A stretch of 64,000 nt of DNA from Chitinimonas viridis (lineage in GTDB: Bacteria > Pseudomonadota > Gammaproteobacteria > Burkholderiales > Chitinimonadaceae), in assembly GCF_030409555.1 (NCBI RefSeq), contig NZ_JAUFPU010000007.1, positions 57,113 through 121,112 of the forward strand. Reading direction: 5' to 3'. A program made the position numbers and the translations under genes. The notes beneath the pieces are model-generated. The model saw nothing but the letters and a program-made list of their open reading frames with translations, did no database searches and was not told the origin of the DNA. Numbering within the stretch: position 1 is the stretch's first letter; the number at the start of each line of letters is the position of its first letter. Positions 17,231 through 25,694 of this stretch are shown here, in pieces.

Positions 17231-18343
17231 ATGCAAAACCTGCACGGCAATATCCTCACTCCCGATGGCTGGCAACACGGCGAACTGCGCTTCGACACGC
17301 ATATCACCGCATTGCAGGGCCAGGCACGCGATCCCGCCGGCAACGCCGACGACATCATCCTGCCTGGCTTTATCGACCTGCATGTCCATGGTGGCGGCGG
17401 TCGTGATGTCATGGAGGGGGGCGATGCCCTGTCGGTGATCACCCGCATACATGCTCGGCACGGCACCACCAGCCTGCTGGCCACCACCATGACGGCGCCC
17501 AAGCGTGAGATAGAACATGCGCTCAGCGGCGTGGCCACCGTGGTGGCGCAGCGCACCAGCGGTGGTGCCCGGGTACTGGGCGTGCATCTGGAAGGCCCTT
17601 ATATCAACCCCGGCAAGCTCGGCGCCCAGCCCAACTTCGCCCGCGACGGGGTACTCAACGAGATCAGCAGTTTCAACAATCTCGCCCCGCTGCGGGTACT
17701 GACCCTGGCGCCCGAGGTGCAGGGCCATATGGCCTTGATCAGCGAACTGGTGTCACGCGGCATACGGGTACAGTTGGGCCACACCCTGGGTAGCTACGAG
17801 GATGGCGTGGAAGCCCTCAAGCATGGGGCGTCCAGCTTCACCCACCTGTTCAATGCCATGACCGGCCTGCATCACCGCGAGCCCGGCATGGTGGGCGCAG
17901 CACTGGCCCACGCCGAGTACGCCGAGCTGATACCCGACCTGTTGCATGTGCACCCTGGCGCCATCAAGGCAGCCCTGCGCGCCATACCCAAGCTCTATTG
18001 CGTCACCGACTCGACCGCCGCCGCCGGCATGCCTGACGGCAACTACAAGCTGGGGCGTCATACCGTCACCAAGTGCATGGGTGGCGTGCGCCTGCCCGAT
18101 GGCACGCTGGCCGGCTCCACCCTGACGCTGGACGAAGCCCTGCGCAACCTGGTGAGCCTGGGCCTGGACCTGGACGACGCCGCCCGTCGGCTATCCACCT
18201 ACCAGGCCGAGCTGCTGGGCCTCGATGATCGCGGCCAGCTCAAGCCCGGCGCTTACGCCGACATCGTGGTGCTTGATCGCAACCTGAAACTGAAGGCCGT
18301 CTATGTCGAAGGCGAGCCGGTAAATCTGACGTCGGAGAAGTAA
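17231..18343 (+). CDS. nagA: N-acetylglucosamine-6-phosphate deacetylase NagA
   Basis: NagA removes acetate from GlcNAc-6-P to give GlcN-6-P. The 370-residue amidohydrolase has the metal motif DLHVHGGGG (about residue 51), GVHLEGPYIN, the metal-site histidines in LGHT and FTHLFNAM, and the catalytic Asp in VTDSTAAAG. These occur in the expected order. The stop codon directly abuts the next gene's GTG start. The pathway position after the kinase fits. Confidence 0.96.
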   Translation: MQNLHGNILTPDGWQHGELRFDTHITALQGQARDPAGNADDIILPGFIDLHVHGGGGRDVMEGGDALSVITRIHARHGTTSLLATTMTAPKREIEHALSGVATVVAQRTSGGARVLGVHLEGPYINPGKLGAQPNFARDGVLNEISSFNNLAPLRVLTLAPEVQGHMALISELVSRGIRVQLGHTLGSYEDGVEALKHGASSFTHLFNAMTGLHHREPGMVGAALAHAEYAELIPDLLHVHPGAIKAALRAIPKLYCVTDSTAAAGMPDGNYKLGRHTVTKCMGGVRLPDGTLAGSTLTLDEALRNLVSLGLDLDDAARRLSTYQAELLGLDDRGQLKPGAYADIVVLDRNLKLKAVYVEGEPVNLTSEK

Positions 18344-19366
18344 GTGACTACTTGCATGTGGAAAGAGATGCGCGAAGGCGCAGCTGCCATCGCCCGCCAG
18401 GCAGACAAACAGGATGCCCGCTATGCCGAACTGGGTGCGCGCCTGCGCCATACCGACCCGCATGCGCTGGTCACCGTGGCACGGGGCAGTTCCGACCATG
18501 CCTCGGCCTACCTGGCCTATCTCACCATGCTGCGGCTGGGCCGCCTGCCCGTCTCGCTGCCCATGTCGCTGGTCACCCTCTACGATGCCCCGCTGGACGT
18601 GGCAGGGACGGTCGCCGTCGCCGTCTCGCAGTCTGGCCGCAGCCCCGATGTGGTCGAACCGATCAAGCGCTTCCGCCAGGGCCGCGCCCAAACCATAGCC
18701 CTGGTCAACGATGCCGCCTCGCCGCTGGCCGAAGCCGCCGAATGGACGCTGCCGCTGGAAGCCGGCCCCGAATACGCCGTCGCCGCCACCAAGAGCTATA
18801 TCGCCAGCCTGGCCGCTGGCGCCCGCCTAGTTGCCCACTGGGCCGATGACGCTCAATTGCTCAACGGCCTGGCAGCCCTGCCCGATAACTTGGCCAAGGC
18901 GCAGGAAGTGGACTGGTCCCATGGTGTGGAGGTGTTGCAGCAGGCCGAGCGCATCATGGTGGTGGGCCGAGGCCTGACCCTGCCGGTTGCCCTGGAGGCT
19001 GCCCTCAAGTGCAAGGAAACCGCAGCCATCCAGGCCGAGGCATTCTCGGGCGCCGAGATCAAGCATGGTCCCATGGCACTGATAGACGAAGGCTACCCCC
19101 TGCTGATCTTCGCACCGCGCGGCCCGGCGCAGGCGGGACTGATCAAGCTGGCAGAAGAAATGCGCGGCCGTGGCGCCAAGGTACTGCTGGCGGCCCCAAC
19201 CGATGTGGCCGAGCGCGAACTGACCCTGCCGCTGGGCCCGGTACCGGAACTCGACCCCATTGCGGCCGTCACCGCCTTCTACCCCATGGTAGAGGCCCTG
19301 GCCCGTGCCCGTGGCTACGACCCCGATCAACCGCGGCACCTGAACAAAGTGACCTTGACCCGTTAG
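18344..19366 (+). CDS. SIS-domain glucosamine-6-phosphate deaminase (NagB-II type)
   Basis: The 340-residue protein has two SIS domains like the isomerase half of GlmS but no glutaminase domain. Visible motifs include ARGSSDHAS, VAVSQSGRSPDVVE, and KCKETAAIQAEAFSGAEIKHGP near residue 220. In chitin-using proteobacteria such proteins replace classical NagB and convert GlcN-6-P to fructose-6-P and ammonia. GTG 18344 is preferred because GGAG lies 6 bases upstream. ATG 18356 is the alternative. Its place after nagA supports the deaminase role over an AgaS-like one. Confidence 0.87.
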   Translation: MTTCMWKEMREGAAAIARQADKQDARYAELGARLRHTDPHALVTVARGSSDHASAYLAYLTMLRLGRLPVSLPMSLVTLYDAPLDVAGTVAVAVSQSGRSPDVVEPIKRFRQGRAQTIALVNDAASPLAEAAEWTLPLEAGPEYAVAATKSYIASLAAGARLVAHWADDAQLLNGLAALPDNLAKAQEVDWSHGVEVLQQAERIMVVGRGLTLPVALEAALKCKETAAIQAEAFSGAEIKHGPMALIDEGYPLLIFAPRGPAQAGLIKLAEEMRGRGAKVLLAAPTDVAERELTLPLGPVPELDPIAAVTAFYPMVEALARARGYDPDQPRHLNKVTLTR

Positions 19367-19545
19367 CCCGCCGGGCCAGCACTGGCCACGCCGTGGGCCA
19401 CCAAACGGCAGGCCAAGCAATTGACCCACCCTGGCACCAGGCCAGGGAAGAGACGACACCGCGCCCAAGAGCCCGGTGCAGGATTGGAGGGCGTGCCAAC
19501 GCGCACGCCTGCTAGACGACAACAGACTGATGGGGTGTATGCACC

Positions 19546-20811
19546 ATGAAGACCAACCGTATCGCCAAGACAGCCCTGCTGCTGGCAGGCCTTGCCCTCT
19601 GCGGCCAGGCACAGGCAGCCAAGCAGCGCCTGGAATTCTGGACTCAGAGCCTGGCGCCCAAGTTCGCCCCCTATTTCAAGGATGTGGTCAGCCGCTATAA
19701 CGCGTCCAACGCCCATGTCGAAGTGGTCTGGGTGGATTACCCCTGGGACGTGATACGCACCAAGTTCACCGCCGCCATCGCCTCGGGCAAGCCCCCCGCC
19801 ATGGCCAATATGGACGTACCCTGGGCCTATGAATACAAGCAGAAGGGGCTGATACAGTCGGTCGACCCCCTGGTGGACAAGAGCCAGTATGTCGGCGGCG
19901 CCCTCAAGGACGTCACCTTCGATGGCAAGCTGTACGCCTTCCCTTTCTATAACGGCGCCAATGTCATTGCCTACAACACCGAGCTGTTCAAAAAAGCCGG
20001 CCTGGACCCGAAAAAGGCCCCCGGCAGCCTGACCGAACAGCTCAACTACGCCAAGATCATCAAGGCCAAGACCGGTGTCGCCGGCTTTGCCCCCACCCTG
20101 GGCCCCACCAAGCTGGAAGGCCTGATGGCGCAGGAAGGCCTGGAGGTATTGAAGGATGGCCGCGCCGTATTCAACTCGCCCGCCCACGTCGCCCTGGTGA
20201 ACAAGCTGGCCGACGCCTACAAGGCCGGTGCCCTGCTCAAGGACAATCTGTTCGCCCAGGACAACTTCCAGGTCTCGATGGCCGCCTATAACAGCGGGCG
20301 GCTGGCCATGCTGGTATCGGTTCCCGCCGCCATGACCCGGGTACGCGACGACGCCCCCGGCATCTACAAGGTCACCGATGTGGCCGGCCTGCAGCTCAGC
20401 CCCACCGGCATCGCCTCGGGCGGCTGGCAGTTCACCTTCGTGGTGCCGCGCAATGTCGATGCCAAGCTGCTGCCGGAGATAGGCAAGTTCGGCAACTACC
20501 TGACCAATGCCGAGAACCAGCTGGCCTTCTCGCGCTTTGCCGGCACCCTGCCCACCTCCAAGCGGGCCGCGCAGGACACCCATTTCCAGACCTACCCGGC
20601 CAACGCCGGCGCGGTGGAAAAAGCCGTGGTGGCCGCCGCCAAGAACCTGGAACAGACACGCACCATCTACCTGGGCGGCGTCAAGGATGCCGAGCTGCTG
20701 TCCACCCGCCTGTCCGCCGCCGTCGAGCAAGCCGTCACCGGCCGCAAGGACACCAAGCAGGCGCTGGATGAAGCCGTCGCTTTCTGGAACAAGAAACTCG
20801 GCAAGTCCTGA
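19546..20811 (+). CDS. ABC transporter sugar-binding protein (GlcNAc/chitobiose predicted)
   Basis: This 421-residue periplasmic binding protein has a signal peptide (residues 1-24, cleavage at AQA-AK). The family 1 extracellular solute-binding fold is seen in LEFWTQSLAPKF, ASGKPPAMANMDVPWAYEY and LYAFPFYNGANVIAYNTELF. It follows the deaminase gene by 179 bases and precedes two permease genes. The substrate is inferred from the catabolic genes. A 10-bp hairpin directly downstream may keep its mRNA more abundant than that of the permeases. Confidence 0.9.
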   Translation: MKTNRIAKTALLLAGLALCGQAQAAKQRLEFWTQSLAPKFAPYFKDVVSRYNASNAHVEVVWVDYPWDVIRTKFTAAIASGKPPAMANMDVPWAYEYKQKGLIQSVDPLVDKSQYVGGALKDVTFDGKLYAFPFYNGANVIAYNTELFKKAGLDPKKAPGSLTEQLNYAKIIKAKTGVAGFAPTLGPTKLEGLMAQEGLEVLKDGRAVFNSPAHVALVNKLADAYKAGALLKDNLFAQDNFQVSMAAYNSGRLAMLVSVPAAMTRVRDDAPGIYKVTDVAGLQLSPTGIASGGWQFTFVVPRNVDAKLLPEIGKFGNYLTNAENQLAFSRFAGTLPTSKRAAQDTHFQTYPANAGAVEKAVVAAAKNLEQTRTIYLGGVKDAELLSTRLSAAVEQAVTGRKDTKQALDEAVAFWNKKLGKS

Positions 20812-20829
20812 TACCGATACAAGGCCTTG

Positions 20830-20865
20830 ACCCGCTACGCCCGCCCTGGGGCCGACGTAGCGGGT
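20830..20865 (+). repeat. Hairpin between binding-protein and permease genes
   Basis: ACCCGCTACG (20830-20839) and CGTAGCGGGT (20856-20865) form a perfect 10-bp stem, 18 bases after the binding-protein stop. No T-run follows. It resembles the stabilising hairpins that follow binding-protein genes in importer operons. Confidence 0.7.
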
Positions 20866-20964
20866 GCCGCACGCCCATACCGGGCAAGGCGACCTGGCTG
20901 ATCCCGGCGTGGCCGGTATCGCCCTGACACGCAGCTGCCGTACACCGGCATGGAGACATCTATC

Positions 20965-21834
20965 GTGGCCCACTCCCGCAAAGCCACCCTGACGGCCTAT
21001 CTGTTCCTGACCCCGGCCATGGTTCTGCTCCTGGCCTTTGCCTTCTGGCCCGTCGGCTTCGGCTCCTATATCGCATTCACCCAATACAACCTGATCGACG
21101 CACCGGTATGGGTGGGGCTGGAGAATTTCCGCGAGCTGTTCGACGACGAACTGTTCATCGGCTCGCTGAAGAATTCCGCCCTCTACCTCATCGTGGTGCC
21201 CGTCATCCAGGTATTGGCCATCCTGCTGGCGGTCCTGGTCAACAACAACCTGCCCGGCATCAAGTTCTTCCGTGCCGCCTATTACCTGCCGGTGGTCACC
21301 ACCGTGTCGGTCATCGGCATCATCTGGAACTTCATGTACAACGACGATGGCGCCCTCAATGCCATCCTGCGCTGGCTGCACCTGATCAACGAGCCCATAG
21401 GCTTTCTCACCGACGACCGCATCGCCCTGTTTGCCGTCATGTTCGTCACCATCTGGCGCGGCCTGGGCTGGTATATGGTGCTCTACCTGGCAGGCTTGCA
21501 GGCCATCTCGGCCGATGTCTACGAAGCCGCCACACTGGACGGCGCCAATGCCTGGCAGAAGTTCTGGCGCATCACCGTGCCCCTGCTGCTGCCCACCATC
21601 CTGCTCTGCTCCATCATGTCCATGCTGGCCGCCGTCAAAGCCTTCGAGGAAGTACAGATCATGACCCAGGGCGGGCCATTCCAGTCCACCTACACGGCGC
21701 TCTACTACGCCTATGAATTCGGTATCAAGTCGCTCAACTTCGGTCGTGCGCTGGCCGCCAGCCTGGTCATGTCGGTCATCTGCATGCTGCTGGCCTGGCT
21801 CAACTTCCGCTACCTGCAGCCCAAGAACCCATGA
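20965..21834 (+). CDS. ABC sugar permease, MalF/UgpA type
   Basis: This integral membrane protein (289 residues from GTG 20965) has about six helices, beginning LTAYLFLTPAMVLLLAFAF. The cytoplasmic EAA loop, YEAATLDGANAWQKFWRITVP, contacts the ATPase. I favour GTG 20965 because GGAG lies 9 bases upstream. ATG 20950 adds five residues but has no ribosome-binding site. Its last four bases overlap the start of the next permease gene. Confidence 0.93.
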   Translation: MAHSRKATLTAYLFLTPAMVLLLAFAFWPVGFGSYIAFTQYNLIDAPVWVGLENFRELFDDELFIGSLKNSALYLIVVPVIQVLAILLAVLVNNNLPGIKFFRAAYYLPVVTTVSVIGIIWNFMYNDDGALNAILRWLHLINEPIGFLTDDRIALFAVMFVTIWRGLGWYMVLYLAGLQAISADVYEAATLDGANAWQKFWRITVPLLLPTILLCSIMSMLAAVKAFEEVQIMTQGGPFQSTYTALYYAYEFGIKSLNFGRALAASLVMSVICMLLAWLNFRYLQPKNP

Positions 21835-22724
21835 GCCAAGCCCAAACCATGCCGGCAATCGCCCCCTCGTCCGCCACCGCGCTGCAGCGCGGCCTGCGCA
21901 GTGCCCGCCTGCGTCGCATCGTCCGGCGCCTGCCCCACTACCTGCTGCTGTCCGTGCTGGCCATCATCACCGTCTATCCGTTCTGGTGGACCCTGGTCAC
22001 TGCCCTCTCCACCACCGGCGACGTCTACAGCTTTCCACCGCCGCTTTGGCCGCAGGACCCCAGCTTGGTCAACTTCATCGAGGTATTCGACACCATCGAT
22101 CTGCTGGCCTTCTACAAGAACTCCCTGCTGATCTCGGGCGCTACCGTGGTGGGCACCCTGGTGATCTGCAGCCTCGCCGCCTATCCGCTGGCACGGATGC
22201 AGTTTCCCGGGCGCAAGCTGGTGTTCGGCGCCATTATCGCCACCATGATCCTGCCGGCCGAGATCAACTTCCTGGTCAACTTCATCACGGTCTCCAAGCT
22301 GCAGCTGACCGATAGCGTGACCGGCGTGGTCCTGCCCAATCTGGCGGGCGCGGTCGGCATCTTCCTGATGAAGCAGGCCTTCGAGGCCGTGCCGCAGGAT
22401 CTGATCGACGCAGCCCGGGTAGATGGCGCCAACGAGTGGGAAATCTTCTGGAAGATCATGCTGCCCTTGGCCAAGCCCGCCCTGGGTGCGCTGGCTATCC
22501 TGACGCTGGTGACCGCCTGGAACCAATACATCTGGCCCTCGGTGGTCATGACCAGCCCGGAGAACTTCCCGCTCAGCGTAGGCGTGCAGTACCTGTCGGG
22601 CTCCTTCAGCTTCAAGACCCGCGTGGTCGCCGCCGGCGCCGTGCTGACCGTGATCCCCATCCTGATCGTCTTCCTGTTTACCCAGCGCTATTTCCTGCGT
22701 GGCTTTGATGGTGCCGTGAAATGA
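21831..22724 (+). CDS. ABC sugar permease, MalG/UgpE type
   Basis: The 297-residue second permease has about six membrane helices and the EAA loop DAARVDGANEWEIFWKIMLP. It overlaps the upstream permease and the downstream GH3 gene by 4 bases each (ATGA junctions), so translation of the three is coupled. With its partner it forms the channel of the predicted amino-sugar importer. No ATPase is encoded in this unit; the likely one is at 24492. Confidence 0.93.
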   Translation: MSQAQTMPAIAPSSATALQRGLRSARLRRIVRRLPHYLLLSVLAIITVYPFWWTLVTALSTTGDVYSFPPPLWPQDPSLVNFIEVFDTIDLLAFYKNSLLISGATVVGTLVICSLAAYPLARMQFPGRKLVFGAIIATMILPAEINFLVNFITVSKLQLTDSVTGVVLPNLAGAVGIFLMKQAFEAVPQDLIDAARVDGANEWEIFWKIMLPLAKPALGALAILTLVTAWNQYIWPSVVMTSPENFPLSVGVQYLSGSFSFKTRVVAAGAVLTVIPILIVFLFTQRYFLRGFDGAVK

Positions 22725-24211
22725 CCCAGAACCTGAACCAGCTTGCCGGCCGTGCCCTGATGGTCGATGTGCCCGGCGATGAACTGACCGCCGCCGATGC
22801 CGATTTCCTGCGGCAGCTTGATGCCCGAGCCATCTGCCTGTTCCGCCGCAATGTCAGCAGCGCCGAGAGAACCCGCAAACTGGTGGCCGACCTCAAGGCT
22901 GTCATCGGCCAGGATGCTTTGATAGGCATAGACCAGGAGGGCGGCGCCGTGATGCGTACCCTGTTCATGCCGGCAGCACCCAGCGCCATGGCCCTGGGCG
23001 CAATTGGCTCCGACACCCTGGCCTACCAGGTCGGCGCCGCCATCGCTCGCGGCCTGGCATCGCTGGGCATCAACTGGAACTACGCGCCGGTGCTGGACCT
23101 GAACAATAACCCCCGCAACCCCGTCATCGGCGAGCGCAGCTTTGGCGCAGATCCAGTGCAAGCCGCCCGCCTGGCCGGCGCCTGGATGGCCGGCCACCTC
23201 AGCGAAGGCGTGGCCACCTGCGTCAAGCATTTCCCCGGCCACGGCGACACCCATACCGATTCGCACCTGGCCCTGCCCATCGTCGACAAGTCACGCACCG
23301 CCATCGAGCAATACGAACTGTCGCCGTTTCATGCCCTCATCCATCAGACCCCTGGCTTGATGAGCGCCCATATCGTCTTCCCCGCCTTCGACAATGAGCG
23401 CCCCGCCACCCTTTCGCCTGCCATATTGCAAACCCTGCTACGCGACGAATGGGGCTACCAGGGCGTCACCATTACCGATGGCATGAATATGAAGGCCATA
23501 CGCGAGCGCTGGGGCCAGGCCCAGGGCACGGTCATGGCAGTCGCCGCAGGTGCCGACCTGTCGCTGGTGCTGCAGTTCAGCGATGAAATGGCCGATGCCA
23601 AGCAGGCCTTGCTGGCGGCCGTCGCTGCCGGCACGCTGCCCGCCGCAAGGCTAGCCGAGGCGGATGCGCGCGTCACCGCCATGGCCCGCCGCTATCCCGC
23701 CGAAGTCCGTCCCTACAGCGCCGAACAGGAAGCCGCCGACCGCGCACTGTTTGCCGGTGCCTGGGCGCGCGCCCTGACTCTGGTAGGCGAGGCGCAAAGG
23801 CCGCCACTGGGTAGCAGGGTCAGGCTGGTATTGCAGGCCGACGCCCCCTCCGACGGCGTATCCGAGCCCGGCCTGGCGGCCAGCGTGCTGATCGCCAAGC
23901 TGGCGCCACTGTACGCGCTGGACGTAGTGAGCTACACGCGCCGCAGCGAGCTGGATTGGGCCAAGCTCCCGCAGGATGGCGTCTACACCATCGTGGCCTC
24001 AACCACGCGCGAACGCTACAGCGCAGCCGAGCGCAGCAGCTGGCGCCCGCACCTGCACCTGGCGCTATGGAACCCCTATGCCGCTGCCGACCTGCCCTGT
24101 GCAGCGCTGGTCAGCTATGGCTTTGCCGACCCGGCGCTGAATGCCGTGGTGGCCTGGCTCAAGGGCGAGCTGAACGCTACCGGCCAGTTGCCCGCTCCGC
24201 TGGACGCCTGA
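22721..24211 (+). CDS. Cytoplasmic GH3 beta-N-acetylhexosaminidase (NagZ-like)
   Basis: This glycoside hydrolase family 3 enzyme has the NagZ signature KHFPGHGDTHTDSHLALP (about residues 169-186), holding the Asp/His acid-base pair, and the nucleophile region ITDGMNMKAI. There is no signal peptide. It is 496 residues long, about 150 more than the minimal E. coli NagZ; the extra C-terminal domain is seen in some GH3 chitobiases. Coupled to the permeases by a 4-base overlap, it most likely splits imported chitobiose or chitooligosaccharides. Peptidoglycan recycling is the alternative. Confidence 0.9.
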   Translation: MTQNLNQLAGRALMVDVPGDELTAADADFLRQLDARAICLFRRNVSSAERTRKLVADLKAVIGQDALIGIDQEGGAVMRTLFMPAAPSAMALGAIGSDTLAYQVGAAIARGLASLGINWNYAPVLDLNNNPRNPVIGERSFGADPVQAARLAGAWMAGHLSEGVATCVKHFPGHGDTHTDSHLALPIVDKSRTAIEQYELSPFHALIHQTPGLMSAHIVFPAFDNERPATLSPAILQTLLRDEWGYQGVTITDGMNMKAIRERWGQAQGTVMAVAAGADLSLVLQFSDEMADAKQALLAAVAAGTLPAARLAEADARVTAMARRYPAEVRPYSAEQEAADRALFAGAWARALTLVGEAQRPPLGSRVRLVLQADAPSDGVSEPGLAASVLIAKLAPLYALDVVSYTRRSELDWAKLPQDGVYTIVASTTRERYSAAERSSWRPHLHLALWNPYAAADLPCAALVSYGFADPALNAVVAWLKGELNATGQLPAPLDA

Positions 24212-24248
24212 TACCGCGCAACGCAAGCGCGTTGCCCGCCCCTCCAAG

Positions 24249-24293
24249 GCCCGCATGACCCACCCTTTACAGGGGTGTCGCATGCGGGCTTTC
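24249..24293 (+). terminator. Terminator after the GH3 gene
   Basis: GCCCGCATG (24249-24257) pairs with CATGCGGGC (24281-24289), with an inner CACCC/GGGTG stem, and TTT follows. It separates the nag transport unit from the promoter at 24389. Confidence 0.75.
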
Positions 24294-24388
24294 TGCTGTC
24301 TGCCACTGGGGTTTGCACAGGGATTTGGTACAAGCGTCCAGCGTCTGCCGCACAAACGCAACACTTGCAGACAAGCACCATAAAGGCG

Positions 24389-24470
24389 TTGACAGTGTTG
24401 TTACAGTGGTATTGAATCGGTCTTGTATTAAATTGGTATTGAAGCGGTGTCAATACGACAATACCGCTGG
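24389..24470 (+). promoter_or_regulatory. Second nag promoter/operator, before the ATPase gene
   Basis: TTGACA (24389-24394), 17 bases, TTGAAT (24412-24417) match the nag promoter at 15491 in sequence and spacing. CAGTGGTATTGAATCGGT (24404-24421) is identical to that element, and TTGTATT follows one base later in both. A GTATTGA/TCAATAC inverted repeat (24436-24442 and 24450-24456) lies downstream. It is a probable site for the GntR regulator at 16468. Confidence 0.75.
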
Positions 24471-24491
24471 CCAACAACAAGGAACCGGTCC

Positions 24492-25604
24492 ATGGCCGAA
24501 CTGAAACTGAAAAACCTGCAGAAGACCTACGAAGACGGCCCCACCGTTATCCACGGCATTGATCTCGATATCCGCGATGGCGAGTTCATGGTCTTCGTCG
24601 GCCCCAGCGGCTGTGGCAAGACCACCACCTTGCGGATGATAGCCGGGCTAGAGGACATCAGCGGTGGCGACCTGTCCATAGGCCAGCGCCGGGTCAACGA
24701 TGTCCCCGCCGCCAAGCGCGGGGTTGCCATGGTGTTCCAGAGCTATGCCTTGTACCCGCACATGACCGTGCGCGAGAACATGGGCTTTGGCCTAAAGCTG
24801 GCCAAGAAACCCAAGGCCGAGATCAACGAAGCCGTCGAGCGCGCCGCCCAGGTGCTGCAGATCACCCATTTGCTTGAGCGCAAGCCCAAAGCGCTTTCGG
24901 GCGGCCAGCGCCAGCGCGTTGCCATAGGCCGCGCCATAGTGCGCAAGCCCGACGTCTTCCTGTTCGATGAGCCGCTGTCCAACCTGGACGCCTCCCTGCG
25001 CGTACAGATGCGCATCGAACTGGCCAAGCTGCACAAGGATCTGGCCACCACCATGATCTACGTCACCCACGATCAGGTTGAGGCCATGACCCTGGGCGAC
25101 CGCATTGCTGTCTTCAATGGTGGCCGCATCGAGCAGGTCGGCACCCCGCTGGAACTGTATCAGCAGCCAGCCAACCAGTTTGTCGCCGGCTTCCTCGGCT
25201 CGCCCAAGATGAATTTCCTGCCGGCCCAGCTGCGCAGTGGTAGCAACAGTGGTAGCGATATTGTTCTAGCCGGTAATACCAGTATTACTCTGCCCCAACA
25301 GTACCGCCTGCAGTCCGGCAGCCCCATCACCCTGGGGGTGCGGCCTGAGCACATCGCCTGGCAAGGCCAGGCCGAGGACAACGCCATCCCTGCCAGCGTC
25401 GACCTGGTGGAGCACCTGGGCGGCGAGCAGATCATCTACGCCCGCGCCGACGGCATGGACACCCAGATCGCCTTCTCCCTGCCCAGCAAGGAAACCGCAC
25501 CACACCGTGGCGAGCGCGTCTGGCTCAAGCCCGAGTTGGCTGCCTGCCACCTGTTCGATGCGGCCGGCCTGGCCCTGCCGGGCAGCGGCCAACCCTATCC
25601 GTAG
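24492..25604 (+). CDS. ABC transporter ATPase, MsmK/UgpC/MalK type
   Basis: This 370-residue ATPase energises sugar importers from the cytoplasmic side. It has Walker [10 protein letters not shown], signature LSGGQRQR, Walker B VFLFDEP, the switch His in VTHD, and a C-terminal OB-type regulatory domain (TOBE) of about 130 residues. I chose ATG 24492 with AAGGAA upstream, not the in-frame GTG at 24447. It has its own promoter, separate from the permeases, and family members can serve several importers. Confidence 0.95.
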   Translation: MAELKLKNLQKTYEDGPTVIHGIDLDIRDGEFMVFVGPSGCGKTTTLRMIAGLEDISGGDLSIGQRRVNDVPAAKRGVAMVFQSYALYPHMTVRENMGFGLKLAKKPKAEINEAVERAAQVLQITHLLERKPKALSGGQRQRVAIGRAIVRKPDVFLFDEPLSNLDASLRVQMRIELAKLHKDLATTMIYVTHDQVEAMTLGDRIAVFNGGRIEQVGTPLELYQQPANQFVAGFLGSPKMNFLPAQLRSGSNSGSDIVLAGNTSITLPQQYRLQSGSPITLGVRPEHIAWQGQAEDNAIPASVDLVEHLGGEQIIYARADGMDTQIAFSLPSKETAPHRGERVWLKPELAACHLFDAAGLALPGSGQPYP

Positions 25605-25615
25605 CACCCGTATAC

Positions 25616-25645
25616 CCCGCCTTCGCCGGGTAGGGCGAAGCCGGG
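25616..25645 (+). repeat. Hairpin between ATPase and TonB-receptor genes
   Basis: CCCGCCTTCGCC (25616-25627) and GGCGAAGCCGGG (25634-25645) form a 12-bp stem with a single mismatch. The absence of a T-run argues against full termination. It may limit read-through from the ATPase gene into the receptor gene. Confidence 0.6.
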
Positions 25646-25694
25646 ATCGTTGTTCAGCATCAGAGCGGTACTAATCCAATTACAGGAGAGCGGC

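Noticed and set aside
19363..21858. 831-codon minus-strand open frame opposite the binding-protein and permease genes
   Set aside because: It crosses two well-supported genes and their spacer. The translation is rich in Gly, Gln and His and has no recognisable domain, as expected for mirrored codons.
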